Of a DNA stretch of 64,000 nt, positions 19,751 to 30,653 are shown in pieces. The notes below the pieces were generated by a model. The model was not told where the DNA came from. It ran no database searches and worked only from the letters and a program-made list of their open reading frames with translations. The DNA is from Mesostigma viride (lineage: Eukaryota > Streptophyta > Mesostigmatophyceae > Mesostigmatales > Mesostigmataceae), in NCBI GenBank assembly GCA_009746045.1, contig RPFO01000041.1:3397661-3461660 (forward strand), written 5' to 3'. The position numbers and the translations under genes are program-made. How positions within the stretch are numbered: position 1 is the stretch's first letter; the number at the start of each line of letters is the position of its first letter.

Positions 19751-20967
19751 ATGCGCTGTCTAGTGGCGCCCCTGCGCCGCGTCGGTCCTTATATACGCAT
19801 CGCGGCGCACCTGCAGGAGATGGGCGACCTGGACGACGGCGGTCGTGGCGCCCCTGTGCCACTCTCGCTTGTGTGCGAGGTCTGCCACCGTGGTGAGGAT
19901 GCCCCCCGTCTCCTTGTGTGTGATTCGTGCCAATGCGGCTGGCACACACGCTGCTTGGTCCCGCCCCTCTTCCGGCTGCCTCCCCCGGGTCCTTGGGCAT
20001 GCCCTCATTGCGTGGCCCCGCCTCGGCCGTCCCTCGGCTCCCGACGCGCGGCCGTGTCGACCCCGGGATCCCATTTGGCCAGCGCCCCCTCCCGCAGCCC
20101 CTCGCTGGACCCTCTCCTGGGCCTTGCGGACCTCGTGGAGGGTTCCACACCGTGCTCCCGCTCTCCCCGCGCCGTCACGTCCGGCCCCTCCGCGGGGTCC
20201 CCTGGCCCTGCCCCGCCTAGCTCTGGGGATCCACCTCCGGCCAGCACGGCGGTGGCCACTGACCTGCGTCCTCCTGTGCTTGAGGGGTCCCTGGCGGCTC
20301 TCCTCCCTGAGGCTGTGGGACACCCTGCGGCGACTCCTGTGGTGGGCCCCTGGTCGGCCGCGCTTGGGTCCCACGACTTCTCCGTTTGGCCCCCCACCAA
20401 CATTGCGGGCGTCAGCGCGCTCCGGCACGCCACGTTCTCTTGGCTGTATTGCCCCTTGCTGTTGGACGCTGTCGGCTTGCACGCGGCGTTTCCTACGCTC
20501 CCACGGCCCCCTGAATTTAGTGCCCTTGTGGTTCGTGTCCGGCACATGCTGCAGGCAGCCTCCCCCCCTGTCCTTGCCTCCACGCTTTGGGGGTTTGTCT
20601 TCGCGGGCTACCCTGCGGGCGGCCGCCTGCCTTGGCACCTGCCCGCGGTGCGCCAAGAATGGCTCCTGAATCTGGACGCTCAAGTGGCGCAGGCGGTGGT
20701 GCTCTTTGCTACAGGGCTTGCCGTGCAGGCCCAGCAGGCCGCCCGTGCGACATATCTCGCTGGGGGGGCCACCGACCACGCCTTGCTCGATCGCCCTCAG
20801 CTGCACACGTTTCTTGCCTCTGCCGGGCCCGGCTCGGCCGGCCTTGTTGCGCAGGCCCACGGGCGCTTGACTACGGCGGTCACCCCAGCGCAAGCCGCCC
20901 GCCTGCGCGTTGACTTCGGGGCTCCTGTCACCGTGCACGCCGGCGACCTGGTTCTGTACGATGCGGG
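19751..20967 (+). pseudogene. LINE1 coding region, part 1: PHD finger
   Basis: The first ATG of the frame is 19751 (MRCLVAPL); the open frame reaches back to 19694 without another ATG. A PHD finger is visible at about 19875-20010: CEVCHRGED, LLVCDSCQCGWHTRCL and WACPHC, a Cys4-His-Cys3 pattern. PHD fingers usually read histone H3 tails, so chromatin-guided target choice is a plausible inference. The rest is Pro/Ser/Ala-rich, then a helical region (20400-20950). A run of ten G at about 20966 shifts the frame and makes a stop soon after. With one base fewer the frame would run on into the RING part. Confidence 0.82.
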
Positions 20968-21654
20968 GGGGGGGTGTTCTTGAGCTGAGCGCGGGTGCGG
21001 CCGTGCCCGCCATCTTGCACGATGTGCTCGAGCTTGCGGGCATCCCCCATGTCTGGCACCCTGCTGGTCCGCGCCGCCGTCTTCTCTCCGCCGATGAGAT
21101 CGCCCGACTGCCGAGCTGGGAGCTGGGGTGGGACGCGGCGCCCGCCCACTACGGGCCGGCCCACTTGGTGGATGTCACTGCCAGCGGCCCCTCCTGCCCC
21201 ATCTGCTTGGACCTGCCTCGCCCTGGTGACGGTCTCTGCCGCCTCCCTGCTTGCGGCCACGTCTTCCATCAAGCTTGCATCGCCACGAGCTTGCACGCGA
21301 CCTCCGCCACCTGCCCCCTTTGCCGGGCCGCGGTCCTTTCCCCCTTGCCTCCTGGCGTTCTCCCGCTGGGGCCCTCGCCCGTGTCCGTGCGCCGCCAGTC
21401 CCACGCGCCTGCCCCGACACCTGCCTCCCCTGTGCGTGGTCGTGGGTCGCGCGCCGGCTTGGCTGCCTCCTCCAGCGCCCCCCTCCCGGCCGTGGGGGCC
21501 GTCCCCGCGCCGGTCTTGTCCTCGGCTGCCACGAGCCCTGCTGACCGCCCGGCGGCCGGCCCCGCCCTGGGTTCCGCTGCAGCTGTAGTTCCTCTGGCTG
21601 AGGGTGCTCCCGACCCCTCCCCCTCTCGACCCGGGCCGGCCCAACCGGGTGGGC
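20968..21654 (+). pseudogene. LINE1 coding region, part 2: RING finger
   Basis: This frame continues part 1 after the G run (VLELSAGAAVPAILHD). A RING-H2 type finger is at about 21196-21325: CPICLDLPRPG, CGHVFHQACI and CPLCRAA (C-x2-C...C-x-H-x3-C...C-x2-C). RING fingers commonly act as E3 ubiquitin ligases; a role in handling host factors is speculation. A Pro/Ala/Ser linker follows. The frame shifts again at a C run near 21654 before the zinc-finger and RT part. Confidence 0.82.
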
Positions 21655-24600
21655 GCCCCCCTCAGATGGCTTCCATTATTGCCAAGTCGATGGTCCCCTT
21701 GGTGACCCGTGTGGCGCGCGCCTGCCCAACCGGAATTCGTTGCTGGTGCACATTCGGGCTTCCCACCCCCACATCACGGAGGCCGCCATGCGCGCCATGG
21801 ACTGCTACCGCTGCCCGGCAGCCCATTGCCAGCGGATTTTTTCGATCCACGGGCGGTACCAGCATGAGCGGCAGTGCCGCCGCCAAACCCCCCAGAACGG
21901 CCTGCCCGGCGGCCCGGCGGCCGCACCGGCCTCCCGGTCCGGGGCGGCCCCTCGGTCGGCCCCTGCCCCTCCACCGGCATCGCAGGGTACGAGCGATCCG
22001 GGGGACCTCTCGGCAGGCTGGGCATTCCTGGCCACGCTCCCTTTTGCCGCCTGTGCGCGCAACCCTTGCATGACGCTCCCGGACGTCCCTCACCGCGCCC
22101 GGAGCTTGTTTACGCGCTGCGCCCTGCTTTCCCTGGCCCGGATGCATAGTCACCCTCTCGACGAACTCGGCCACAAGCTGTTTCTCGTCACCCCCCGGCT
22201 CCTCTTAGCGCCGTTGGAGCGGGGCGTGCGTGGCGTACAGGGTGCGGTCATCGCTCGCTGCCGGCGGTTCCTCCTCGGGGATTGGGAAGGGCTGTGGGCG
22301 CTGCAGCCTCCGGCCTCCACCCGGGTGTCGGGGGCCGCCTCCTTTGCCCGGGTGGAAGCTGACGTCATGCGGTTGGTGAAGGTAGGTGAATTGAGCCGGG
22401 CCATGCAAAAGCTTGAACTGACCGCGTTGGCTCCCTCCACTCCCCCGACCCTGCAGGCTTTGCGCGACCTTCACCCCGACGAACCGGCCTTTGCGGTGCC
22501 CGCCCCGGCCACCCCCCCGCCCCCGCCTATTGTCCTGGACCTGGACATCTTCACGGCTGTGCTGAAGGATCTGCCGAACGCCTCCTCCACCGGCCCCTCA
22601 GGCTGGCGCTACGAGCACCTCTCCGTGATGGCGGGCCATGGCGGGGCGACCGCACTCTTTGAGGCTGCCGCCGACTTGGCCGCGGGGTCCCTGGCCCCCG
22701 CGGCGCGCCCTTGGCTGGCTGGGGCACGCCTCATTGCCCTCCTGAAAGACGACGTCCCCCCGCCTGCTGGCCGCGTTCGTCCCATTGCTTGCGGCGAGGT
22801 CCTACGCAAGCTGGTGAGTAAGGTCATTTGTCGCCAAAAGGCCCCCGAGTTTCGCGCCTACTTCTGCCCCAACCGGAGTGATACTGAGGAGTCCGTCGCG
22901 GCCCAGCTTGGCGTCGCCACCAAAGGGGGCAGCGACATCATCGTGCACACAGTTCAGGCCTACCTCGAGACGCATCCGACCCATGTGGCGCTGAAGGTGG
23001 ATTGCCACAATGCGTTCAATGCTGTCACCAAGGCTAGCATCTTTGAGGCCGTCGGCGAGGCGTTCCCTGACCTTCTTGCGTGGACAGCAGCCTGCTACGG
23101 CGAACCCACTCAACTCTCCTTCCTCATGGAGGATGGGACGTTCGCCGACATCGCTTCCCGCACGGGAACCCAGCAAGGTGACCCCCTCGGCCCCTTTTAC
23201 CTGTCTGCCCCGCTGCACAAGGCTCTCCAAGGTGTCCACGCTGCGCACCCGGATGTCGTGCTCCTCGCCTATATGGACGATATCCATGCCCTTGGCCCGG
23301 CCGACGCTGTGGTTGCCGCCCTGGCTGCCCTTGAAGTGGCCATGGCGGCCATCAACCTTCGGCTCACCCTCCCCAAGTGTGCAGTCTTTTCGCCCCAGGG
23401 GGACTGCTCTGGCTTCCCCGCGGCTATCCCGGGGGCATTGGCGCGGGCGCGTGGTTTCTCGTGCCTGGGCGTCCCTGTGGGTGACCCTGACTACGTCGAA
23501 GAGGAGCTCCGGGCCACCGTGGAACAGCGCACCCATGTCCTCGAGACTTGGGCGCGCCTCAAGGACCCCCAGACCAAAGGGCTCCTCCTGTGGTTTTGCG
23601 CCCACCCGCGGGTGGTTCACTGGCTCCGTGGCGCTCCCCCCCACTTGGTGCGGCTTGCCGCGGAAGGCCATGACGAGCGCATTCAGGCCGCCTTGCAGGT
23701 GCTCCTCCCCGGCCCTAGCCTGCCAGCTCACTCCATGCGCTTGGCCACCCTCCCCTGCCGCATGGGCGGGTGTGGGCTCACCCGCGCCGCCCGCCTCGCC
23801 CCCGCCGCCTTCCTTGGCTCTGTTGCTCAGGCCTGGGCGGAGATCCGCCGGTTGGTCCCCAGCGCCGTCAGCGCCATTCCCGACTTGGTCACCCCATCCC
23901 CCTTCCCCTTTGTGCAGGCTGTGCAGGATTCTTACCTCGGGATCCAGCAGGCTTGCGACCTCGTCCGCCCCGCTCAGGCCGTCCACCGTCGCCTGCCCCG
24001 GGGCACGCCCGGCGTGTCCACTGTCGTCAGTCCTAGTGTCTTCCCTGCCTGCGTTCATGAAAAACAACAAAAGACCTACGCGGGTATACTACACTGTGCC
24101 GACTGGATGGGTCTGCATGCGAGCTTGAACGATCAGGGGAAGGCTTGGCTTCACTCCGTTTCCCTTGAGGGGAGCGTGGGGTCCGCATTCCTGCGCGCCC
24201 TCCCCATGAGCCCTTTGTTCACACTGGTTCCGGCCCTTTACGCCATCGCTCTCCGCCACCAGCTCTTTGCCCCGCAACCTCTCATCACGGCGGGTGCGTC
24301 CTGCGGCAGCTGCGGGCTTGCTCTGGATACTACTGGGACGCACTACATCGCGTGCATGGGTGGCCAGCAGAACCAGAACTGGTTCCTCTATCTCCATACC
24401 GCTCTCCTCCGGGTGGTGTGTGCCATGGTTCGGTCGGTCTTTCCCCACTCCACCATCAAGTGCGAGGACGCGGATGGGGCCGCCCTCTACTCACCCAACC
24501 ACCGCCCCGACATTACCGTGCTTGACTACGACGGGCAGGGTTGCCACCTGCTCATCGATGTCTCCGTGGCTCGGCCGCTTTCCGGTCGCCACATCCTCCG

Positions 24601-24922
24601 GGCGGCTGTGGATGCCGGCGCTGCTGCCACTGTGGCTGAGCGCGACAAGTTTGCCTCCTACGGCAATGTGGGGCCCCACCGGGTCATCCCCTTTGTCCTT
24701 GAGGAGTTCGGGGCCATGGGCCCCAAGACAGCGGAGTTTTTCCACGAGTGCTGCCAGCGCCGTGAAGACCGCCTCGACCTCGAGGGTCAGACCGCCCCGT
24801 GGTCGGCCCGCACGTGGTCCTCGTATTGGCGGCAGCGCCTGTCACTCGCCCTCACTCGCACCGTGGCTGATGTGTTATTCCGCCGCACCCGGGCCGACTT
24901 TGTCGCGACCCATGCGGTCTAG
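21655..24922 (+). CDS. LINE1 coding region, part 3: C2H2 fingers, RT, restriction-like endonuclease
   Basis: About 1,085 residues, open from near 21660; the first ATG is further in, so the natural N-terminus is upstream. Two C2H2-like fingers lie at 21678-21880 (YCQVDGPLGDPC...LLVHIRASH and YRCPAAHCQRIF...YQHERQC). RT motifs follow: GPSGWRYEH, LKVDCHNAFNAV (A), GTQQGDPLGP (B) and AYMDDI (C, about 23270). After the thumb comes CGSCGLALDTTGTHYIAC, then HRPDITVLDY...LLIDVSV, which fits the CCHC plus restriction-like endonuclease module of early-branching non-LTR elements. These would nick target DNA and prime cDNA synthesis there. Stop at 24920. Confidence 0.9.
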
Positions 24923-25142
24923 ATCCCTTCCAGGCCTGCATGGTGGGCCGGCAGCGCTGTTGCTGCGTGTAGTTTTGTGATGTATAGTTAGTTGTACCTT
25001 GTGCCGCTGGCGTGATCCTTGGATGTCTGTGTCAGATTACTATTAATTTCTTCAGGGTTATTCTCCCAGTTATCGGGTTTTTCCTTATGTTGCATGCCTA
25101 TCTCACCTCCGTAATCTATCATTCTCAATGAATATATATATA
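24923..25142 (+). other. LINE1 3' untranslated region
   Basis: Noncoding sequence from the stop to the AT-rich boundary ATATATATATATAATAAAA near 25131-25150. The exact 3' end and the target duplication were not resolved, because the following minus-strand repeat begins in the same AT-rich stretch. Confidence 0.6.
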
Positions 25143-25896
25143 TAATAAAAATATAATTACTTACAGCAGAGTGAAATCACTCAAACCAAAGCAAACGCCC
25201 AGCTATAAACCTATATATATTTTGTATCAATGCTTCCATCACAACTGAGCATATGCAGCAGCCATAAAATATTGAACTAATTGCGCAATTCTGGCACGAA
25301 ACAAACTTCGTATTACATTCGCAGAAGCGCAACAAATCCGGACCAGGCCCCACCGACTCCATATTCGTAACTACGTTTTTCGTATAGCATACGTAATTAC
25401 TACAACATATTTTCACGAAACCACAACCCAGTTTCGGAGCACAAAATCCCGGCCCTGAAACGATAAAATCCAAAGCTTTTATTGCGAAGTCCGTGCACAT
25501 AAAACAGGCCAGTAACGGAATACAAAAGTTCGCTACAACATTCCCGTAAAAATTCAGATCATAAAACTGAAATCCACTGCACGCGCAACTTAACGTTCAT
25601 ATATGGCGCAGCCTGCTGCAGGCAGATTCGTACGTAGATGCTTGCCGACGACCTTCGAGATAACAAATTCGACAACTGCTCCGCTGACGTTGACATTGAG
25701 GCTTGACGAAGGATCCACCGCGCCTCCGGAGATGGTTCACGAAATTCACGCGTGTTTCCCATATAATGGAACAACTCCGTAGACTTTGACGACACCAGAA
25801 GTCGATGCCGTAATCAGTAGATTACGAACTCGATTGTAATTCGAGTTAAAGAAACTGTGGCTGAACTGTGGTTCAGCCTGCACTGATTAATATCTA
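25143..25896 (-). repeat. Minus-strand sequence with a LINE2-type 3' tail
   Basis: About 70 bases at 25143-25214 are nearly identical to 48061-48132, the 3' tail of LINE2 (also minus strand). They share the ending GCTGTAAGTAATTATATTTTT read on the minus strand. The sequence upstream of the tail (25215-25890) does not match LINE2 and has no RT motif. That pattern, a shared tail with a different body, is typical of a SINE or other non-autonomous partner of a LINE. No gene is supported; the 107 and 78 residue ORFs show no domain. Confidence 0.5.
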
Positions 25897-26150
25897 CAGG
25901 GGCAGCTCACGTAGGTGGGACAGTGTTCCAACTCCGGTAGGTGGGACAAATTCAGCAAAGCGGGACATGTTCAGGTGTCCCACCTAACTGAAATTATGTC
26001 CCACCTTGTTGAATTTGGAAAAGCATGGTGTCCCACCTACCGGCATTTGTGATACAGGTCTGTCTCACCTACCCGAACTTGAAGCTGTGTCCCACCTAAC
26101 TGTATGTTTCTATGTGTCCCACCTTCCTGAATGTAGTGGCTACGCACATA
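25897..26150. repeat. Left TIR and subterminal GTGGGAC/GTCCCAC array
   Basis: The 25 bp terminal repeat is followed by about nine degenerate copies of GTGGGACA or its complement TGTCCCACCT(A)ACTGAA, spaced 20-40 bases, first in one orientation and then in the other. Such subterminal arrays are commonly transposase-binding sites. Confidence 0.8.
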
Positions 26151-26389
26151 TGGGCTCTATGTGTCACACTCCTACATATGTTATACATACATGTCCCTAT
26201 TACTCCTATGGGGCATGCTACCTATTCTGCACGTTTGCTCATGGCGTAGGGACACTTGATCTGTGTGCAACCGATAATACGCTGGAAATTAAATCAATCA
26301 AGTGCAAATATGGTAGTTCTTGCAGATTTGTATGACAACATTGTTATTGTTAATATATGGTGCATGGGGGTGGGGTTAGAACCCCCCAC

Positions 26390-26620
26390 CCCCACCCCAC
26401 TTCACCGCACTTCACCCCACTTCACCCCACTTCACCCCACTTCACCCCACTTCACCCCACTTCACCCCACTTCACCCCACTTCACCCCACTTCACCCCAC
26501 TTCACACCCCCAACCCCACCCCACCCCCCCCCCACCCCACCCCCACCCCCACCCCCACCCCCACCCCCACCCCCACCCCCACCCCCACCCCCACCCCCAC
26601 CCCCACCCCCACCCCCACCA
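26390..26620. repeat. Two microsatellites: (TTCACCCCAC)n and (CCCCCA)n
   Basis: About eleven copies of the 10-mer TTCACCCCAC (26400-26505) are followed by a CCCCCA hexamer run (about 26518-26618). Open frames of Pro/His or Trp/Gly repeats here are artefacts of the repeats. The hexamer resembles some telomeric C-rich strands, but it is internal and lies inside a transposon. Confidence 0.9.
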
Positions 26621-26639
26621 TATAACAACAACATAACAA

Positions 26640-27455
26640 CACCACGATAAGAAATGACATCGTGGTGCAGTCGCCACCGCCATCATCAAGGAGACAACCT
26701 GCGCAGGCCAGAAATCGGGAGAATTCGGGCAATCATGTACAAGACAACAGGCTCCAGGTCAGCCAAGCGCTCGTACGTGCGAAACTTGATGACTGGGTCT
26801 GCAATCGCCATAATCCAAGTGATGCACATGTACAACCACGTCATAACTCGGAAGCTTTGGATTAGGATCATAAAAGATTGACTCAAACAATTACCGTGCT
26901 AGCAAGATGTGGGCAAGAGAATGCATCCATGGTTGTTGTAATGGTGTAAAAAGGGTGCCAGATTTTCAAGTAAGGAATCATGAATAACCATGCCGCACCT
27001 CATGGCCATGCATATACATGGTGGCAAAAAATTTCACATCATCCACACGGCCATGTGTGTGCCTGCACGTGTATGGTTGTGAAAATTGACAGCATTTTTA
27101 TTATACACACGCCCATGTATGCATGATTGCCTATGACGTCCACGCAGGCATTAAAATTCACAAGGCCTCGCATTCGATCGTGCTTGCAAAAAACTGTCCA
27201 TCAACACAATACGCCTAGCCTGCAGCCTGCATGTAGTGCATGGTTGCACAAAACAGAACTACATGAACACAATGAATGAATGCGCAAACTTTGTGCCCAC
27301 ACTTGGAATTACCCCAAACTGAACAACGCGGTTATAATGCACATGGCCTCACATTTACTCATGCGAAAACCCTTTAAGCATCAGCACAATGGCCATCATG
27401 AGGAACCCAGCAACGGGATTCGTGATTGGAAGGATTCTGAATCACGCACCTGTGT
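26640..27455. other. Noncoding interior of the pogo-like element
   Basis: No supported gene in about 0.8 kb. The motif CATGCATATACATGG and similar CATG-rich words recur around 26960-27130. Nothing else was recognised. Confidence 0.5.
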
Positions 27456-27977
27456 TCAGTCATATTTGCAAAGAACCGACATCGGGTTGACCAGAGCTGA
27501 CGTCCACGGACCACTCTTCGTCACTGGAATTCCCTTCATTATCCTCAGAACTTGAATTGGGCTCAGAGCTTGAACCAGCTGCGACGTGTAGAAACTGCCC
27601 CGGCTGCTTGGTCGGTAAGAAATGCATTTCTGGGTGCGCACCAGCTTCCAAAACTTCTCCGAATCCCCGGAATCTGAAGACCCCCCGGAATCTGTTCTTG
27701 CCAAAACGGCCTCCGCTTCATTCCCTTGCCGGTTGTGAGTCTCAGAAGCCAAGGATGCAGAAGCTGGTTGTTCTTCCTGGATCACTGTAAGACCTGAAGG
27801 CGATGCCTTGGTACTCATGTCCTCATCATTTGTAGAGGACGCTAGGTCTGGGGTGGAGTTCAACTCATCATCAACATCAACGCTGGGCTGGACCTTCACC
27901 GGTGTAGAGGCCCCGGAAGCTGCCTCATAAGCAGCCTCCGAATCTGCCTCTGAACCATGATGAAGCGCTTTATCCAT
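27456..27977 (-). CDS. Acidic Ser/Glu-rich ORF inside the pogo-like element
   Basis: 173 codons on the minus strand from ATG 27977 (MDKALHHGSEADSEAAYE). The protein is rich in Ser, Glu and Asp with no known domain. The alternative frame of its 3' part (27651-27460) reads SSEDNEGNSSDEEWSVD, which has a similar acidic composition, so a frameshift or an unseen intron near 27640 is likely. It points away from the transposase gene on the other strand. It could be a second transposon protein or a captured host exon; function unknown. Confidence 0.4.
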   Translation of the reverse strand: MDKALHHGSEADSEAAYEAASGASTPVKVQPSVDVDDELNSTPDLASSTNDEDMSTKASPSGLTVIQEEQPASASLASETHNRQGNEAEAVLARTDSGGSSDSGDSEKFWKLVRTQKCISYRPSSRGSFYTSQLVQALSPIQVLRIMKGIPVTKSGPWTSALVNPMSVLCKYD

Positions 27978-28144
27978 CGTTTCAAGAAGAAAAACAAGCT
28001 ATATGTACCGCTGCTCACGTAGTGTAAGTATTTATGCAGTTAACGATACTTGATAATAAAGCCACGTCGAATTATATACAATACGCGGTGTAGTGAAATA
28101 TTGGTCTTGGTAGTGATATGTGACCACTTGTGTGTATACACAGT

Positions 28145-28312
28145 ACAGTACACCGCCTCACGGGTACGTGGGCTGTTCCCGCACCACGTGGAAGTGGGAC
28201 GTTTGCGTACTACGTAGCCGTGAAAGTGGGACGGTTCGCGTACCACTTAGCCGTGAAAGTGGGACGGTTTGCGTACCACGTAGCCGTGGAAGTGGGCTGT
28301 ATGCGCCTGTGG
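28145..28312. repeat. 33 bp satellite with GTGGGAC
   Basis: About four to five copies of a unit like GTGGGACGGTTTGCGTACCA plus CGTAGCCGTGAAA. The word GTGGGAC is the same as in the subterminal arrays of the host transposon. Confidence 0.85.
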
Positions 28313-28314
28313 GA

Positions 28315-28625
28315 CGGTCTCAACCACAATCTGAGTACGTGGAACAGGTGCCCCACCTTGCCGCGTAGGTGGGACAGTCCCATCCAAAATCCGAGTACGT
28401 GGAACATGTGGCCCACCTTGCTGCGTATGTGGAACAGTCCCATCCAAAATCTGAGTACGAGGAACAGGTGCCCCACCTTGCTGCGTAGGTGGAACAGTCC
28501 CATCCAAAATCTGAGTACGTGGAACAGGTGCCCCACCTTGCTGCGTTGAGTTGCTGCGTTGGTGGGACTGGCTCTTCCAAAATCTGAGTACGTGGAACAG
28601 GTGGCCCACCTTGCTGCGTTGGTCG
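28315..28625. repeat. 60 bp satellite (five copies)
   Basis: The unit contains TGGGACAGTCCCATCCAAAA, CTGAGTACGTGGAACAGG and TGCCCCACCTTGCTGCG, with few differences between copies. Each unit contains the small palindrome TGGGACAGTCCCA (or its variant). Overlapping ORFs on both strands here only reflect the repeat period. Confidence 0.88.
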
Positions 28626-29012
28626 GTGGGCTGTCGCATCCACAATAAACGTACATCAGTACACGTGGCACTGTAGGCGCCCCACCTTATGAATTCCCCT
28701 TCTGCCGGCGTAATTAACATGGTATACCTATACTGTAAGGAGGTGAGAGAGGCACACGCTGGCTACGTACAGTACGTTGGCACGTGACTTTTGTTAGAGA
28801 GTGCTAGTCAGCTGCATCAGTTAATGATCAATTAACTAATTATTGAACACGTGACTGCATCCGTGGTCTGAGGTCTCTAACTATATACGGTGAGCCGCTA
28901 TGGCGAGCGGCTCAGGCGAGCCGGAGTGCAGTCCATATCATCCGCAGGGCCAGCTGTCGGCGGCTCGGGTGATGCCCCCGCAGGTCTGGACCTGCAAGCT
29001 TTCTTGTGCCGC

Positions 29013-29447
29013 ATGTCACCGAGGACGAGGGAAAAGCAACTACGACAGGCAGGGCTAACCACGGCATCAGAAGCGGGGCTGGTAAACTCCGACAAACCAG
29101 CTGACAAGGGCGAAAAAGTAAGCCGTGCGCCGCGAGATGAAATTACGTTCAGGGATATGCGCACCAAGCGGAAGATTCTGGACGCCTTTCACGAGAGCGG
29201 ATTGTCGCAGCGCCAATTCTGCAAAACTAGCGACCCCCCCATCCCGATTTCAACCTTCAACCGCATGCTCACAGAGGAGGCGGCCATCAAGGCTGCAGCA
29301 GACAACCCCAAGCTAGCGGGGAAGAAGTGCCCAAGTCGTGTCAGAAACCCGACTACGGCCAAGTTTCCCTTGGTGGAGAAAGAGGTGGCCACTGAGATTC
29401 GCGAGTATCGGAGCAAGGGGTACATGGTCAACCGCGCGCTTGTGCGC
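29013..29447 (+). CDS. Transposase N-terminal exon: CENP-B/psq-type helix-turn-helix
   Basis: The open frame runs from 28890; the first in-frame ATG is 29013 (MSPRTREKQ), and an upstream exon is possible. Residues RTKRKILDAFHESGLSQRQFCK and ISTFNRML fit the psq-type helix-turn-helix. KFPLVEKEVATEIREYRSKGYMVNRALVR fits the second, CENP-B/Tc5-type helix-turn-helix of pogo/Tigger transposases. The exon ends at a strong donor (CGC|GTAAGT, 29448). These domains bind the terminal repeats. The DDE catalytic region that should follow was not found before 29756. Confidence 0.75.
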
Positions 29448-29755
29448 GTAAGTTTATTTCCATCATAATTGTCGGTATTTTTCCTGCTGCATTTTGTACA
29501 TGTCGCACTAGTTTGCTGAGTTTCGATTGTTTCATGAGTATGCATGCAGCCCGGCCCCGTGAGAATTTGACGTGGAAGAGCTCGAGCCGAAAGTATGTAA
29601 TGGTCTTCTTCGTTGCATGCAGCCAAATGATGCAGCGTAACCACCCAGCAACGGGTGATCATGAATTATGTAAGGGTTGGAAACTAGCAGTCTTGCTCAT
29701 TTCTTGGCGATATATCCCAGCTGCCCCCCCTTTATTTGAAAGATATTGCTCATGA
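29448..29755 (+). other. Intron or deleted segment between transposase exons
   Basis: It begins with GTAAGT, and stops occur in all frames. It has several CATGCAG words that could serve as acceptors. The expected DDE exon (about 200 codons) would belong here or nearby; none of its Asp-rich motifs is visible. Confidence 0.45.
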
Positions 29756-30123
29756 TGCAAGAAGGCTGGAGCAGTGAAGGCAACCTGGGACAAGGCCGGA
29801 TGTGAGGCAGCTGACGTGGTGGGAAGGGGGGGGGCAGCCGACCAGGTGGGGGCAGCAGGGGTCGGCAACCCAGCGGCGGGAGCACCACCACCAACGGATC
29901 AGGCCACCCGCCCAGCCAAGAAAAAGTCCAAGCCTTCTCTCCCTCCTCTCGAGCTTCCGCCACAGCGCACTGTGGCAAAGCATGCCGAGGTGCTGACAAC
30001 GGCGGACTGGGCCAAATACCAGGTTTTCACCTTGTGTGGTGACGGCCTGACGTACTACGGAAACCCTGACCCACAGGACCCGTATGCAAAGAAGTATGAC
30101 AACCACTGGCGCATGGTGGTCAA
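29756..30123 (+). CDS. Transposon gene exon (Ala/Gly/Pro-rich, then ordered end)
   Basis: The frame is open after the stop at 29753; the acceptor is not fixed. It reads VKATWDKAGCEAADVVGR, a Gly/Ala/Pro-rich linker, KKKSKPSLPPLELPP, then AEVLTTADWAKYQVFTLCGDGLTYYGNPDPQDPYAKKYDNHWRMVVK. ATWDKA could be the tail of a pogo DDE domain, but that is weak. A donor GTAAGT at 30124 splices in frame to the exon at 30654. Confidence 0.5.
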
Positions 30124-30294
30124 GTAAGTATCGTTGCATGGGTTGGCTCCAAGATATACTGGACCATTTATGTGACAAGAATGTACACTCTGTATGTAAC
30201 TCTGCAAACCCATGCCATGTGTGACTAGGTAGCATGCAGTACATATGTCTACCGCACACATGCGACAGGTCACGCCGGCATGATCAAATGGGCC

Positions 30295-30590
30295 AACATG
30301 TTAGTAGGCGTATGAGCACACACACATCACACATCACACATCACACATCACCCATCACACATCGCACATCACACATCACCCATCACACATCACGCGTACA
30401 TCACACGTACATATGCACTGTCACACGCACATGCACCACAACACAGGGACGCACCCCCCCACACCCCCACACCCCCACACCCCCACCCCCACCCCAACCC
30501 CCACCCCCCACCACCACCATGTACCGCCGCCGCCGCCGCCACCACCACCACCACAACAACAACAACCAACAACAACAACAACATTGTACT
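30295..30590. repeat. CA-rich microsatellites in an intron
   Basis: CACACATCACACATCACCCATC-type 9-10-mers (30312-30410), then CACACCCCCA and CCACC runs (30450-30560), then CAA repeats (to about 30585). They lie between the donor at 30124 and the acceptor at 30653. ORFs over them are artefacts. Confidence 0.85.
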
Positions 30591-30653
30591 TCGCATTTGT
30601 AATGCATTATTATGGTGTGTGGTTGTGTGTCTTGGCACGTTTCTTATGTGCAG

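Larger units (their letters stand above)
19633..25142 (+). mobile_element. Non-LTR retrotransposon LINE1 (PHD-RING-C2H2-RT-endonuclease)
   Basis: A strongly G+C-rich 5.5 kb block, unlike its neighbours. One long coding region is cut by two apparent frameshifts at homopolymers (G run near 20966, C run near 21654). Domains in order: PHD finger, RING finger, two C2H2 fingers, RT, CCHC knuckle and a restriction-like endonuclease. The tail after the stop has no LTR. It resembles elements of the RLE-bearing non-LTR group (R2/NeSL/CRE-like); the clade is not resolved. Long ORFs on the opposite strand are shadows of the G+C-rich coding frame. Confidence 0.9.

Noticed and set aside
19760-24070. Long minus-strand ORFs opposite LINE1 (427, 238, 422 codons)
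   Set aside because: Arg/Gly/Pro-rich shadow frames of a G+C-rich coding region; no domain, and the plus strand carries PHD, RING and RT motifs.
26518-26618. CCCCCA hexamer run as a telomere
   Set aside because: Internal, only about 100 bases, followed and preceded by other simple repeats within a transposon. It is a microsatellite.
28145-28625. Regularly spaced repeats that could look like a CRISPR array
   Set aside because: Units are directly tandem (33 and 60 bp) with no unique spacers, and the context is a eukaryotic DNA transposon.
28130-28720. Cys/Trp-rich ORFs on both strands
   Set aside because: They follow the 60 bp satellite period and have no start context or domain.
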